Part shown: positions 36,348 to 45,067 of the stretch, piece after piece | Numbering within the stretch: the stretch's first letter is position 1 | Layout of the letters: every line of letters starts with the position of its first letter | From: JACJXF01 sp038316435 | Lineage (GTDB): Bacteria; Bacteroidota; Bacteroidia; Bacteroidales; GCA-2748055 | DNA: 64,000 nt | Assembly: GCA_038316435.1 (NCBI GenBank) | Contig: JBBQAQ010000003.1 | Coordinates: forward strand, 100,629-164,628 | Reading direction: 5' to 3' | Notes under the pieces: generated by a model | Told to the model about the DNA's origin: nothing | The model's input: the letters and a program-made list of their open reading frames with translations, nothing else | Database searches by the model: none | Position numbers and translations under genes: made by a program

Positions 36348-37995
36348 GGTCACTGGCGAGTTTATAATATTTTTCAGCAAGTTCAAACTCTTTAACAGCA
36401 TAAAGAATTTCTGCATAATGAAAGATAATATCAGCATCAGTTTCGGCATTAATTACCATTGCTTTTTCGGCATAATGTTTAGCATTAACGAAATCTAGCA
36501 ATTTAAATAGTATCCAAGCATAAGTATCAACAAAGGTAGCATTTTCGGGCGAATTAATTAATGTGCTATAACTCAATTGTTTAGCTTTCAAAAGATCAGT
36601 ACTATCTAAAGCTAAATAATAACTATAATTATTCTTTGTTAGATCATTATCTGGTTCCTCAATAATTAACTGATCGAAATAAGCATAGGCTTCCTTTTTG
36701 CGATTTGTTTTATATGAAATTTCTGAAAGAAATAATAAAAATTGAATTTTAATTCTATCACCAGCCTTTATAAAGGGATAGCCGATAGACAAAACCTTAT
36801 ATGCTTCTTCAAATTTTTCCTTTTCGAAATACGCCATTCCCACAAAAAGGTACAATTCACTTTTATTTGGAAAAAACTTTAAAGCTTCTTCGCCAATAGT
36901 AATAAGTTCTTCATAGTTTTCAAGCATTGAAGCGTTATAAAGAGCTTGTTGCCAGATAATAAAATCACTTTTTTTACTCAATAGAATCTCTGTAATAATT
37001 CCTAAAGCAATTGCATGTTCTTCTAACCCATTATAAAAATCGTAAGCTACTGATTTAACATCAATATTTTCAGGGTATTCTAACGATAATCCAGTTATCA
37101 TTTTCTCAATATAACTTCTTTTTCTTTTAATTAAATCCCGATCCTTGTTTAGAAGCATCATGGTTTGAATTTTACTTTCAATAGGAATATTTTTGTTAAG
37201 AAAAGCCTGATTTAAGTAAAAGTAAGATTTCTCTTCTTCACCTCTGGAAGAATAAATATCAGCCAAATTAGAAATCGCATAAACGTTTGTGGAATCCATA
37301 ATAAATGCCCTTTCATAGGCTTTAAGGGCTGAAATAGTATCCTCTATCTCAGAAAAAAATTCTGCTAAAATAATTTGATATTCAATAACTTCAGGCGCTT
37401 CTTTAATTAGGCTTCCTATAACTTCCTCAGCATTTTTGTACTCTTTCTTAATCTTATAAATCTCAATTTTCTTAAAACTAATCATCTCAGAAACACCATT
37501 TTTACTTTCCATATCTTCAAGTATAGAAAGAGCCTTCTTAAACTTTCTTTGCTCAGTGTAAATTTCGGACATTTTGAAGTCAATTGTAAGGCTATTTATC
37601 TTATTAAGCTTTCTCGTTTTCTTTAGAATTTTTAATGATTTATCCTTTTTATTATTTTGAGCCAGCAATTCGGAATAAGCGATACCGTACCAATAATTTT
37701 TAGGTTGTAGATTATATGCAATCGCTAAATTCTCTTCAGCTCTAGCATTCTCTCCAATAGCAGAATAAACAGTACCTAATTCATAATGAGCGACATCGCA
37801 ATCTTTTTTAGCATTAATACATGATTGGTACAAATTTATTGCTTCATTAATATTACCGATCATTTTTTGCCTAGATGCCTCAATAAGTGCATATTGAAAA
37901 GAATATTCTGAACTAGAACTCATAGAATAATTCTTCTCTTGAGAAAATGATAATTCACAAATTAAGGATATAGCAATAACGAATATATACTTCAT
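36289..37995 (-). CDS. Secreted tetratricopeptide repeat protein
   Basis: A 568-residue protein with a signal peptide (MKYIFVIAISLICELSFS) and at least ten TPR units spread over the whole length. Examples are the helices around YELGTVYSAIGENARAEENL, KAYERAFIMDSTNVYAISNL and FHYAEILYAVKEFELAEKYY. TPR stacks mediate protein-protein contacts; no enzymatic domain is present. Position between dut and the DUF4292 lipoprotein is conserved in Bacteroidota and suggests an envelope assembly role (inference). The dut stop lies 2 bp before it. Confidence 0.86.
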   Translation of the reverse strand: MKYIFVIAISLICELSFSQEKNYSMSSSSEYSFQYALIEASRQKMIGNINEAINLYQSCINAKKDCDVAHYELGTVYSAIGENARAEENLAIAYNLQPKNYWYGIAYSELLAQNNKKDKSLKILKKTRKLNKINSLTIDFKMSEIYTEQRKFKKALSILEDMESKNGVSEMISFKKIEIYKIKKEYKNAEEVIGSLIKEAPEVIEYQIILAEFFSEIEDTISALKAYERAFIMDSTNVYAISNLADIYSSRGEEEKSYFYLNQAFLNKNIPIESKIQTMMLLNKDRDLIKRKRSYIEKMITGLSLEYPENIDVKSVAYDFYNGLEEHAIALGIITEILLSKKSDFIIWQQALYNASMLENYEELITIGEEALKFFPNKSELYLFVGMAYFEKEKFEEAYKVLSIGYPFIKAGDRIKIQFLLFLSEISYKTNRKKEAYAYFDQLIIEEPDNDLTKNNYSYYLALDSTDLLKAKQLSYSTLINSPENATFVDTYAWILFKLLDFVNAKHYAEKAMVINAETDADIIFHYAEILYAVKEFELAEKYYKLASDHGFSKETIDKKLLQFSETE

Positions 37996-37997
37996 TT

Positions 37998-38432
37998 TTA
38001 ATGTTTTCCAGTATGTCCAAAACCACCATCACCCCTTTCGGAAATATTCAAATTCCCAACAAAATCCCATGAAATAGTTTCGTGCCTAGAAATAATCATT
38101 TGACAAATTCTATCACCATGATTGATACTAAAATCTTCAGAAGAAAGATTAATAAGGATTACACCCACTTCACCACGATAATCACTGTCAATAGTTCCAG
38201 GAGAATTTAAGACAGTGATACCAAATTTTAAAGCCATACCGCTTCTTGGGCGAATCTGAGCTTCAGATCCTGAAGGTAATTCAAGAAATAAACCTGTAGG
38301 AACTAAAATCCTTTCAAGAGGCCTAAGTATAATAGTTTCAAGAAGATTAGCACGAATATCCATACCAGCGCTAAAAGCCGTAGCGTATTCGGGCAGTGGA
38401 TTATTGGATCTATTAATTACTTTAATTTCCAT
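37998..38432 (-). CDS. dut: dUTP diphosphatase
   Basis: Hydrolyses dUTP to dUMP and pyrophosphate, which keeps uracil out of DNA and feeds thymidylate synthesis. The five trimeric dUTPase motifs are readable: SAGMDIRAN, RPRSGMALKFG, LNSPGTIDSDYRGEVGVILIN, GDRICQMII and the C-terminal RGDGGFGHTGKH arm. The start is the ATG at 38432 (MEIKVINRS); the longer frame only shadows the flippase gene. It overlaps the flippase stop by 11 bp. Length 144 is normal. Confidence 0.96.
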   Translation of the reverse strand: MEIKVINRSNNPLPEYATAFSAGMDIRANLLETIILRPLERILVPTGLFLELPSGSEAQIRPRSGMALKFGITVLNSPGTIDSDYRGEVGVILINLSSEDFSINHGDRICQMIISRHETISWDFVGNLNISERGDGGFGHTGKH

Positions 38433-39891
38433 TTGATTTCTCTTTAAATACTTTTTCGGTAAAGTAAAAAAATACAAAGTAACTACTCAATAAAATGATT
38501 TTAAACAAATATCGCAATAATAAATTATCAATTACTAGAAGAGTAGAAACAAGGTACAATAATAAGGCCAAACCAACGATTATAAACAATTCCTTAAGTT
38601 TGTAATTTATATTATAAAACTTTTTGCCTACAATATAACTTAGAACAATCATCAAAAAATAACTAATAAAACGACCCCACGAAGAGGCGAAATAACCAAA
38701 TTTAGGGATGAATAAGAAATTAATTATAACGGTAACAGCAGCGCCAAAAAAGACAAGATATGCTCCCCAAAGAGTTTTATTAGAAAGTTTGTACCAAATG
38801 GACAAATTATAGAATATCCCCATAAATAAATTAGCTAGTAAAACGACAGGAATAATGGCAGCTCCCTCTCTAAAATCAGGTCCAATAAAAAGGATAAAAA
38901 CGTCCATAAACAGCATAACAAAAAGAAATATAGCCATTCCAGAAAATATGAAATACTTCATTATCTGCGAATACATCTCTTTAGCATTTATTTCATCTTT
39001 TTTCGAAAAAAAGAAAGGTTCTGCTGCATAACGGAACATCTGAATAAAAAGCGTCATCAGCACCGCCAATTTAATACTTGCACCATAAACACCAAGTTGT
39101 TCCATAGGATTTACTGAACCTGGCAATAAGTATTTTAGTAACACTCTATCGATAACTTCATTAATTGTTCCAGCAAAACCAGCAATAAGTAAAGGAAAAC
39201 TATAAATCATCATTTTCTTTAGGAGAGGAAACACAAATTGACCTTTTGAAAAGAAAATTTCCTTACTCAAAAAAAATACTTTAACGACTACAGAAAGGAG
39301 GTTGCTAATAAAGACATAGCCAACACCAATGGTCGGATCGTAAAGAAGAGAAGCTAAATAACTACTTTCATGCTGAGGGCAGTACCAAAGAAAAAACCAT
39401 ATTGCGATAATATTTACGGAAACTTCAACTACTCTAACGATTGCATATTTAAGAGCTCTGTTTTCCAATCTCAATTTAGCAAATGGAATTGAGGCAAATG
39501 AATCCAAAGCGACAATGGCACCAACCCACCAAATGTATTCAGGATGAAGCTGATAATTAAGAAAATTAGCAATATTAGGAGAGAAAAAATAAGTTAGCAA
39601 AATAAACAATCCTGAGCTGATACCTATGGCAATTAAAGCAGACTTGTATACATCCTTTTGATTATGGTCCTTATCAGCAAACCGGAAAAAGCCCGTTTCC
39701 ATACCATAAGTAAGAATAACCATTAAAATAACGATATAGGCGTAAAATTCTGTTATAATTCCATATTCAGCTTTATCAAATATTCGAGTATAAAAAGGTG
39801 TTAATAAAAGGTAGTTTAACACTCGGGGAACTACAATTCCCAGACCATATACAGCAGTTTGGCCAGCGAGTTGTTTAATCGGATTTGCCAC
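38422..39891 (-). CDS. Polysaccharide flippase (MATE/Wzx-type)
   Basis: A 489-residue membrane protein with about 12-14 hydrophobic helices. The start MANPIKQLAGQTAVYGLGIVV and PRVLNYLLLTPFYTRIF is the polysaccharide biosynthesis protein signature. Such proteins flip undecaprenol-linked saccharides (O-antigen or capsule units, or lipid II-like carriers) across the inner membrane. No glycosyltransferases are nearby, so the cargo is unclear. In Bacteroidota a flippase is regularly found directly before dut, as here. Confidence 0.88.
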   Translation of the reverse strand: MANPIKQLAGQTAVYGLGIVVPRVLNYLLLTPFYTRIFDKAEYGIITEFYAYIVILMVILTYGMETGFFRFADKDHNQKDVYKSALIAIGISSGLFILLTYFFSPNIANFLNYQLHPEYIWWVGAIVALDSFASIPFAKLRLENRALKYAIVRVVEVSVNIIAIWFFLWYCPQHESSYLASLLYDPTIGVGYVFISNLLSVVVKVFFLSKEIFFSKGQFVFPLLKKMMIYSFPLLIAGFAGTINEVIDRVLLKYLLPGSVNPMEQLGVYGASIKLAVLMTLFIQMFRYAAEPFFFSKKDEINAKEMYSQIMKYFIFSGMAIFLFVMLFMDVFILFIGPDFREGAAIIPVVLLANLFMGIFYNLSIWYKLSNKTLWGAYLVFFGAAVTVIINFLFIPKFGYFASSWGRFISYFLMIVLSYIVGKKFYNINYKLKELFIIVGLALLLYLVSTLLVIDNLLLRYLFKIILLSSYFVFFYFTEKVFKEKSNGN

Positions 39892-39914
39892 AAATTTTTT
39901 TCTAAAGGTATAAG

Positions 39915-40772
39915 TTATTTCTCCAGAATCTTAAGGGAGTCGTACAGATTTTCTGCTTCGAAGGTGAACCCTGCACTAATTAAACGATTAGGGATAACTC
40001 TTTGTCCTTCCAGCACAATGGAACTTCCTTCACATAGTAAAAGTCTTAGTACAAAAGACGGAACGGAAAAAAATGCTGGCCTTCTGAGTACGAAGGCTAG
40101 CAATTTAGTAAACTCAAGATTAGTAGATGGAGTAGGGCAGACACCATTAACAATCCCGTAAACATTATTTTCAATTGTAAAACTGAATACTTTAACTAAA
40201 TCATTTAACAAAATAAAAGAGAAACCCTGAGCACCATTTCCAAGTTTGCCACCAAAACCAATTTTGAAAATTTTTCGAATCATACTATACATGCCACCCT
40301 TTCTGGACAAAACGACACCAATTCTAATCAAGGTAAGATTGGTACCGAACTTTACAACTTCATTTGCTTCTTTTTCCCAGCTTAATACAACCTCAGAAAG
40401 AAAATTTTCCGCATAATCTATCGAATTTTCGTCATAAATAGTTTTATCAGCATAAACTCCTATGGCAGAAGCGTTAATCAGTTGAATAGGTTTTTTATCA
40501 AGAAGTGCGATAGCATCAACTAAATTTTTGGTGGTTGAAACTCTAGAAACATAAATCTTCCTTTTCTTACTTTTTGTCCATCTTCCACTAACCGGGTGAC
40601 CTGCAAGATTAATAATAATATTTAAATTTTTTAAATACACTGAAAGTTCGTAGGGATCCAAATATAAAAGAGAACTTTTTAGGGGTGTTACATCAAAAGA
40701 AAGTTTAAGGTACTTAACAACCTCTGTTCCAATGAATCCGCCAGCTCCAAAAACTCCAATTTTCAGTCTCAT
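39915..40772 (-). CDS. TIGR01777-type SDR epimerase (YfcH/SulA-like)
   Basis: A 285-residue extended short-chain dehydrogenase-like protein. GVFGAGGFIGTEVV is the Rossmann dinucleotide loop; INLAGHPVSGRWTKSKKRKI is the family's signature, followed by NASAIGVYADKT and the C-terminal EGQRVIPNRLISAGF. The ATG at 40772 (MRLKIGVFG) is preferred to one six codons earlier. Members bind NAD(P) but their substrate is not established. It lies 23 bp before the flippase gene and heads the long minus-strand run. Confidence 0.88.
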   Translation of the reverse strand: MRLKIGVFGAGGFIGTEVVKYLKLSFDVTPLKSSLLYLDPYELSVYLKNLNIIINLAGHPVSGRWTKSKKRKIYVSRVSTTKNLVDAIALLDKKPIQLINASAIGVYADKTIYDENSIDYAENFLSEVVLSWEKEANEVVKFGTNLTLIRIGVVLSRKGGMYSMIRKIFKIGFGGKLGNGAQGFSFILLNDLVKVFSFTIENNVYGIVNGVCPTPSTNLEFTKLLAFVLRRPAFFSVPSFVLRLLLCEGSSIVLEGQRVIPNRLISAGFTFEAENLYDSLKILEK

Positions 40773-40848
40773 AAAATTAAAGTATAACAATTGTAATTAA
40801 TATAAATCGAAGGTATTCAATTTTCTATTTAAAATATTTTATAATTTA

Positions 40849-40856
40849 TACTTTTG
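40849..40856 (+). promoter_or_regulatory. Bacteroidota -7 element for the cyclophilin gene
   Basis: TACTTTTG matches TAnnTTTG exactly, followed by C, 20 bp before the start codon. The upstream 25 bp are AT-only with no clear TTG. Confidence 0.45.
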
Positions 40857-40876
40857 CTAACTAGAAATAGCAGCAT

Positions 40877-41545
40877 ATGAAAAAAACATTTTTAATTACT
40901 TTTGCACTTTTAATAGCAATAATAACTTACAGTTGTGCTCAGACAAATAACAATAATTCGCTTACAGAAGTAACTATACAAACGGACTTCGGGAATATTG
41001 TAATTGAGCTATATAATGACACACCATTGCATAAAGATAACTTTTTAAAACTATCCAAGGAAGGTTTCTATGAAGGATTGCTGTTTCACCGATTGATAAA
41101 AGATTTTATGATACAAGGCGGGGATCCAAATTCAAGAAATGGCAGTAAAGGTGAATTACTAGGTCAGGGAGGTCCGGGTTATACAATTCCATCAGAAATT
41201 TCCTCGCAGCATTTTCATAAAAAAGGAGCACTAGCAGCAGCAAGAAAGGGAGATAGTTCAAATCCCACTAAAGCCTCTTCTGGCTCTCAGTTCTATATTG
41301 TTCAGGGGAGAGTATTTACAGTTGCGGAATTGGATGAATTTGTCAATCAGGGCAAGCACGCACCCTTAACACCAGAAGAAATCTCCATATACACCACTAT
41401 TGGAGGTACGCCACATTTAGATGGAGGATATACAGTATTTGGAGAGGTTATATCTGGGTTGGACGTTTTAGAAAAGCTGATGAATCTTCCGGTTGATACA
41501 TATGACAGGCCAATTAACGATATAAAGTTTAGGATAAAGTTATAA
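40877..41545 (+). CDS. Cyclophilin-type peptidylprolyl isomerase (lipoprotein)
   Basis: A 222-residue cis-trans prolyl isomerase that helps fold exported proteins. The signal peptide ends in a lipobox-like TYSC followed by AQ, so the mature form is probably membrane-tethered in the periplasm. The catalytic core includes FHRLIKDFMIQGGDPNSRNG, the GSQFYIVQG segment and GGYTVFGEVISGLDVLEKL. A 30-residue insertion after FYIVQG is the usual form in the phylum. It is followed 52 bp later by pheS; a short perfect hairpin without a T-run lies between. Confidence 0.92.
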   Translation: MKKTFLITFALLIAIITYSCAQTNNNNSLTEVTIQTDFGNIVIELYNDTPLHKDNFLKLSKEGFYEGLLFHRLIKDFMIQGGDPNSRNGSKGELLGQGGPGYTIPSEISSQHFHKKGALAAARKGDSSNPTKASSGSQFYIVQGRVFTVAELDEFVNQGKHAPLTPEEISIYTTIGGTPHLDGGYTVFGEVISGLDVLEKLMNLPVDTYDRPINDIKFRIKL

Positions 41546-41597
41546 TTTTGGCTCAGCCAAAAGATTAAAATAATACAATATTAATAGAAAGGAAATC

Positions 41598-42617
41598 ATG
41601 TTAAACAGGATAAAATCTTTAATTGAAGATGCAGAAAATTTTAGTGCTAACAGTCTTCAGGAATTAGAAGAATTCAGGATAAAACATTTGAGTAAAAAAG
41701 GAAGTCTTGCACAATTATTTGCAGATTTCAAAGATGTATCAAATGACAAGAAAAAAGAAGTTGGTCTGGCATTAAATGAGTTGAAGCAGGCAATACAATT
41801 GAAGATAGATGCTTATAAGGAAGAGCTTTCAGGAGGTGAAACAAGTTCCACAAATGTAGACCTCACTATGCCTGGAGAAAGTATAACTATTGGTTCAAGG
41901 CATCCTATATCCATAGTACGTGGAGAAATTCTGGAGATATTTTCCCGCTTAGGATTTACAGTTTCCGAAGGTCCGGAAATAGAGGATGACTGGCATGTAT
42001 TCACGTCATTAAATTTCCCACCAGAACATCCTGCACGTGATATGCAGGACACATTTTTTATTGAAAAGAACCCCGATATTTTGTTACGCACACACACCTC
42101 ATCGATACAGGTCAGAGTAATGGAACACACAAAACCACCAATCCGGACAGTTTCACCAGGAAGGGTTTTTCGTAATGAAGCGATATCGGCCAGAGCCCAT
42201 TGCATTTTTCATCAAGTTGAAGGTTTGTACATTGACGAAAACGTATCTTTTGCAGATCTTAAACAGACTCTTCTATATTTTGCAAAAGAGATGTTTGGCG
42301 AAGCAACACAGATTCGATTAAGGCCTTCATATTTTCCATTTACAGAACCATCAGCAGAAATGGATGTAAGTTGCGCTTTATGCGGCGGAAAGGGATGCAA
42401 CGTATGCAAATATACCGGATGGCTTGAAGTATTAGGTTGCGGAATGGTCGATCCCGCAGTATTGGAGAACAACAATATTGACAGCAAGAAATATACCGGT
42501 TTTGCCTTTGGCATGGGTATAGAACGGCTAGCAATGCTGAAATTTCAGATCAGGGATTTACGTTTATACTTTGAAAATGATGTTCGGTTTCTAAAACAGT
42601 TTTCTGGCTCTCTATAA
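41598..42617 (+). CDS. pheS: Phenylalanyl-tRNA synthetase alpha subunit
   Basis: Catalytic subunit that activates phenylalanine and, with PheT, charges tRNA-Phe. The N-terminal coiled arm (about 1-85) is followed by the class II core: HPISIVRGEILEIFSRLGF, HPARDMQDTFF, RTVSPGRVFRNEAISARAH (motif 2) and GMGIERLAMLKF (motif 3). The cysteine-rich CALCGGKGCNVCKYTGW is standard for bacterial PheS. Length 339 is normal. pheT is not adjacent, as is common in this phylum. Confidence 0.97.
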   Translation: MLNRIKSLIEDAENFSANSLQELEEFRIKHLSKKGSLAQLFADFKDVSNDKKKEVGLALNELKQAIQLKIDAYKEELSGGETSSTNVDLTMPGESITIGSRHPISIVRGEILEIFSRLGFTVSEGPEIEDDWHVFTSLNFPPEHPARDMQDTFFIEKNPDILLRTHTSSIQVRVMEHTKPPIRTVSPGRVFRNEAISARAHCIFHQVEGLYIDENVSFADLKQTLLYFAKEMFGEATQIRLRPSYFPFTEPSAEMDVSCALCGGKGCNVCKYTGWLEVLGCGMVDPAVLENNNIDSKKYTGFAFGMGIERLAMLKFQIRDLRLYFENDVRFLKQFSGSL

Positions 42618-42641
42618 CTATTTACCTAGACTATTATAGCT

Positions 42642-43061
42642 TTAAGAGTTACTTAAGTTAATTACGTGATCGATTTCAATAGAATCTTTATAACTAGCAT
42701 AAACACCGCAATATCTTTCCCGTGAAAGATCCACAGCCTTTTGAATTTTTTCCAGAGGCAGATCCTTTCCGGTAAAGTTGTAATTTACCTTCATCTTAAG
42801 GAATTTTTTTGGGTGTTCATCAGCGGTATCGCCTTCCACTACAATTTCAAACTTCTCAAATTCTACTCTCATTTTTTTCAAAATTGATACAACATCCATA
42901 CCAGTACAGCCTCCGAGAGCAACGAGCATTAAGGCTTTAGGTCTTGGACCCAAGTTTTCACCACCATTATCTTCAGATGCATCGATAATTAATTTGTGAC
43001 CGTTCAAACTGGTTTCAAAAGCCATATTCTTCAGGTAATTAATAGAGATAGACTGTTTCAT
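42642..43061 (-). CDS. OsmC/Ohr family protein
   Basis: A 139-residue thiol peroxidase-fold protein. The two conserved cysteines are present, in ALGGCTGMDVVSIL and ERYCGVYAS, so peroxide reduction is possible. Members reduce organic hydroperoxides; the YhfA-like branch, to which the GGENLGPRPKALML segment points, is less well characterised. It is transcribed towards pheS, whose end lies 24 bp away, and away from the Crp-type regulator gene. Confidence 0.87.
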   Translation of the reverse strand: MKQSISINYLKNMAFETSLNGHKLIIDASEDNGGENLGPRPKALMLVALGGCTGMDVVSILKKMRVEFEKFEIVVEGDTADEHPKKFLKMKVNYNFTGKDLPLEKIQKAVDLSRERYCGVYASYKDSIEIDHVINLSNS

Positions 43062-43333
43062 AAATAATTGAGTATAAAAAATAGTATTTTGTTAAATAAA
43101 TAGTGATTCATGTATTAAACAAATCTTTCCCAAAAAAGTTAAAGATAAAGCCAAGAAAATATTGCCACAATATTTTTAATTCATCTATAGAATTGAACAT
43201 TCTTATCAATTCCGTAATCTTTATTGATAGGAATTTTTTAGTTGCTGAGACGATAGTTAATTACTATTTTTACAGTATCTGAAACGTGACAATTTTTAGC
43301 AAATGTATTGGATTTGATGACTATAAGCAAATA

Positions 43334-44038
43334 ATGAAATATACAAATTTATCAGGTAAAGAAGATAGTCTGGTAAGAAACCATATATTATTTCGTCATT
43401 TAACTGAATCTGAGTTTGGCAAAGTTAATGATGAGAAAGTTACAGAACACCATAAACGAGGTTCAGTATTATACCATGAAGGGAACAGAATAAACGGATT
43501 TTATTTTATTTCTGAAGGCATTATCAAGGTTTACAAAACTGGTTTTGACGGAAAGGAGCAAATACTACGATTTGCTAAGAGTGGTGACATTATTGGGTTT
43601 CGCTCTATTTTAAGCAATGAACAAGCTTGTACAACGGCTGAAGTAATCGATGAGGCTGTGACTTCCTATATTCCCGGTGATATTTTGATTAATTTAGTGA
43701 AAACCAACGGGAATTTTTCGATTGAATTAATGCAGATTACATGCCGTGAATTAGGGCAAGCGAATGCCTATATTACGGATATTGCTCAAAAGACAGTTAG
43801 AGAGCGGCTTGCTGAGATTCTTGTACAGTTAATTAATGATTTCGGATTAGATGATAACAAGGTTCTACTAATCTCATTAACACGCGAAGAGTTAGCGAAT
43901 ATAGTAGGTACTGCAACAGAATCAGTTATCCGACTACTTTCAGAATTCAAACAAGACAAGTTAATAGAATTAAACGGCAGAAAAATAACTGTCCTGAATA
44001 TGCCTGGTTTAGTAAAAGTTGGTAATGTTTACAACTGA
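43334..44038 (+). CDS. Crp/Fnr-family transcriptional regulator
   Basis: A regulator with an N-terminal cyclic-nucleotide-binding beta-barrel (VLYHEGNRINGFYFISEGIIKV, FAKSGDIIGFRSIL) and a C-terminal winged helix (LTREELANIVGTATESVIRLLSEF). There is no Fnr-type cysteine cluster at the N-terminus. The ATG at 43334 gives 234 residues, the usual size; an in-frame GTG 16 codons earlier (43286) is possible but adds no conserved sequence. It is convergent with ruvB with only 2 bp between them and divergent from the OsmC gene, which it might control (inference). Confidence 0.87.
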   Translation: MKYTNLSGKEDSLVRNHILFRHLTESEFGKVNDEKVTEHHKRGSVLYHEGNRINGFYFISEGIIKVYKTGFDGKEQILRFAKSGDIIGFRSILSNEQACTTAEVIDEAVTSYIPGDILINLVKTNGNFSIELMQITCRELGQANAYITDIAQKTVRERLAEILVQLINDFGLDDNKVLLISLTREELANIVGTATESVIRLLSEFKQDKLIELNGRKITVLNMPGLVKVGNVYN

Positions 44039-44040
44039 TT

Positions 44041-45060
44041 TTAAAACAAACGGTTTTGCTCATTCTTAAGCTTTCCCAGATGCGTATATGCAATTGCTGT
44101 TGCCTCCCTACCTCTTGGGGTACGTTTTAAGTATCCCTCTTTAATTAAAAAAGGCTCATATACTTCTTCAATTGTGCCCGGGTCTTCGCCAACTGCGGTA
44201 GCAATAGTTGTAATTCCTACTGGTCCACCGGCAAATTTATCAATAATTGTATTAAGTATTTTATTGTCCATTTCATCCAGTCCGGATTTATCAATATTTA
44301 AGGCTTCCAAAGCATAACGGGTTATTTCAATGTCAATAATACCGTTGCCTTTAACCTGGGCAAAATCGCGAACACGTCTAAGTAAAGCATTAGCTATTCG
44401 GGGAGTTCCTCTACTTCTTGAGGCAATTTCCACAGATGCCTGATTATGAATTTCGACTTTAAGTATACCCGCGGATCTTTGCACAATTCCAGTAAGGATA
44501 TCGTGGTCATAATATTCAAGTAAGGAAGTAATTCCGAAACGAGCTCTAAGGGGGCTTGTCAGAAGGCCTGAACGAGTGGTTGCCCCGATAAGGGTAAACG
44601 GGTTAAGTTTAAGTTGAACAGATCGGGCGCTAGGGCCCTTATCGAGCATAATATCTATGGTATAGTCCTCCATTGCAGAATAGAGGTATTCCTCTACAAC
44701 AGGTGAAAGTCTATGTATTTCGTCGATAAAAAGAACATCACCGGCTTCCAAAGAAGTAAGCAAACCCGCAAGATCACCGGGCTTATCTAATACCGGGCCA
44801 GAGGTTATTTTAAGATTAACACTTAATTCGTTTGCAATAATATTTGCAAGAGTAGTTTTACCCAAGCCAGGAGGTCCGTGAAGAAGCACATGATCTAAAG
44901 CTTCTTCTCTTTGTTTTGCAGCAGTTACAAATACTTTCAGGTTATCAACAACTTTAAACTGTCCTGCAAAATCGTAAAATCTCAGAGGTCTCAGTTTATT
45001 ATCAAGTTCCTTATCTGGGTCTATAAAACCATCGTTCTCAATTTGAAAATCTACATTCAT
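44041..45060 (-). CDS. ruvB: Holliday junction DNA helicase RuvB
   Basis: Hexameric AAA+ motor that drives branch migration of Holliday junctions with RuvA. Seen are LRPLRFYDFAGQ at the start, Walker A GPPGLGKTTLA, Walker B LFIDEIHRL, sensor 1 IGATTRSG, the arginine finger region RARFGI, and the C-terminal winged helix with VYEPFLIKEGYLKRTPRGR. Length 339 is normal. It is the last gene of nadA-YwqK-ruvB, 7 bp after the YwqK gene. Confidence 0.97.
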   Translation of the reverse strand: MNVDFQIENDGFIDPDKELDNKLRPLRFYDFAGQFKVVDNLKVFVTAAKQREEALDHVLLHGPPGLGKTTLANIIANELSVNLKITSGPVLDKPGDLAGLLTSLEAGDVLFIDEIHRLSPVVEEYLYSAMEDYTIDIMLDKGPSARSVQLKLNPFTLIGATTRSGLLTSPLRARFGITSLLEYYDHDILTGIVQRSAGILKVEIHNQASVEIASRSRGTPRIANALLRRVRDFAQVKGNGIIDIEITRYALEALNIDKSGLDEMDNKILNTIIDKFAGGPVGITTIATAVGEDPGTIEEVYEPFLIKEGYLKRTPRGREATAIAYTHLGKLKNEQNRLF

Positions 45061-45067
45061 TTATAAA

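Noticed and set aside
41546..41562. Perfect hairpin TTTTGGCT/AGCCAAAA after the cyclophilin gene as a terminator
   Set aside because: It has a one-base loop and no T-run after it. It may be a weak pause site but is not supported as a terminator.
42034..42050. CACGTG inside pheS as another parS site
   Set aside because: Only the central hexamer fits; the flanking bases do not match the parS arms.
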